From contig URVA01000013.1 of the NCBI GenBank assembly GCA_900551155.1, forward strand, positions 1 to 23,265: a stretch of 23,265 bases of DNA. Direction: 5' to 3'. Shown piece by piece: positions 23,130 to 23,265 of the stretch. The DNA comes from an uncultured Eggerthella sp. (lineage in GTDB: Bacteria; Actinomycetota; Coriobacteriia; Coriobacteriales; Eggerthellaceae). A program made the position numbers and the translations under genes. How positions within the stretch are numbered: the stretch's first letter is position 1; the number at the start of each line of letters is the position of its first letter. The notes beneath the pieces were generated by a model. The model made no database searches and had not been told where the DNA came from. It saw only the letters and a program-made list of their open reading frames with translations.

Positions 23130-23178
23130 CTCGCATCAAAGCTAGGTATCATTTATACTGTTTATTCGTTGATGCGAG
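23130..23178. promoter_or_regulatory. 10-bp inverted repeat spanning the ffs promoter
   Basis: CTCGCATCAA (23130-23139) and TTGATGCGAG (23169-23178) are exact complements whose arms start 39 bp apart. The -10 box TATACT (23154-23159) lies between them, with the left arm over the expected -35 and the right arm just after the expected start point. This layout suits an operator for a dimer or looping regulator, or an RNA hairpin around a different start. Confidence 0.45.
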
Positions 23179-23194
23179 TATCTCGATTGGGTTT

Positions 23195-23265
23195 GGGCGG
23201 CGCCATGTTTCGAACCTGGTCAGGTCCGGGAGGAAGCAGCCATAAGGGACCGCTGACGAGCGCCC
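23195..23265 (+). ncRNA. ffs: Signal recognition particle RNA (4.5S type)
   Basis: This RNA binds Ffh to form the SRP that targets membrane proteins. The universally conserved SRP domain IV is present: GGTCAGGTCCGGGAGGAAGC followed by AGCCATAAGGGACC, and the basal stem GGGCG (23195-23199) pairs with CGCCC (23261-23265). The small size fits the Alu-less bacterial form. The last paired base is the last base of the window, so the 3' end may extend beyond it. Confidence 0.88.

Larger units (their letters stand above)
22838..23194 (+). other. folC-ffs intergenic region
   Basis: This 357-bp stretch has no protein gene. It contains the 166-nt folded element (22869-23034), a stretch of about 95 bp without clear features, and the ffs promoter embedded in a 10-bp inverted repeat (23130-23178). 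A minus-strand frame (22687-22962) overlaps folC and is a shadow. Confidence 0.6.

Overview
The window looks like a chromosomal segment of an anaerobic actinobacterium, most likely class Coriobacteriia (Eggerthella/Slackia/Cryptobacterium-like). I infer this from: a C-P lyase operon next to a PHP-family phosphodiesterase, as described for Eggerthella lenta; an LCP protein with a LytR C-terminal domain; a CaiB/BaiF CoA transferase; a small Alu-less SRP RNA; and moderate GC content. The genus is an inference. No transposase, integrase, phage gene or CRISPR array was seen.

Layout: 1-589 is a non-coding left flank that holds a 157-bp element bounded by 30-bp inverted repeats, followed by the phnD promoter region. 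590-10775 is a complete carbon-phosphorus lyase operon on the plus strand in the order phnD-C-E-E-G-H-I-J-K-M-L. It encodes a binding-protein-dependent phosphonate importer, the PhnGHIJ core, the two ATPase-like subunits PhnK and PhnL, and the PhnM diphosphatase. A strong terminator-like hairpin follows phnD, and a 255-bp hairpin-bearing gap separates phnK from phnM. 10867-11760 is a PHP phosphoesterase, probably PhnPP. Such an enzyme takes the cyclic phosphate made by PhnJ to ribose 5-phosphate, which would explain why phnP and phnN are absent.

11898-11971 is tRNA-Gln(UUG), followed by rlmB and a YacP/Rae1-type NYN nuclease (translation upkeep). A monocistronic CaiB/BaiF CoA transferase (13681-14916) then converges on an NhaC-family antiporter (minus strand, 14985-16391).

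16477-18648 is the rpsB-tsf operon. It has an extended -10 promoter, a leader of about 280 nt with several hairpins, and two tandem hairpins between the cistrons. 18758-22837 carries murA, a divergent LytR-CpsA-Psr protein and folC, closely packed (envelope and folate). 22838-23265 is non-coding: it holds a 166-nt, strongly folded, unclassified element (22869-23034) and the SRP RNA gene, cut by or ending at the window edge, with a 10-bp inverted repeat around its promoter.

The items most worth following up are the 22869-23034 structured element, the rpsB leader, the PhnPP-for-PhnP/PhnN replacement, the Cys4 insert in PhnK and the degenerate active site of the LCP protein.
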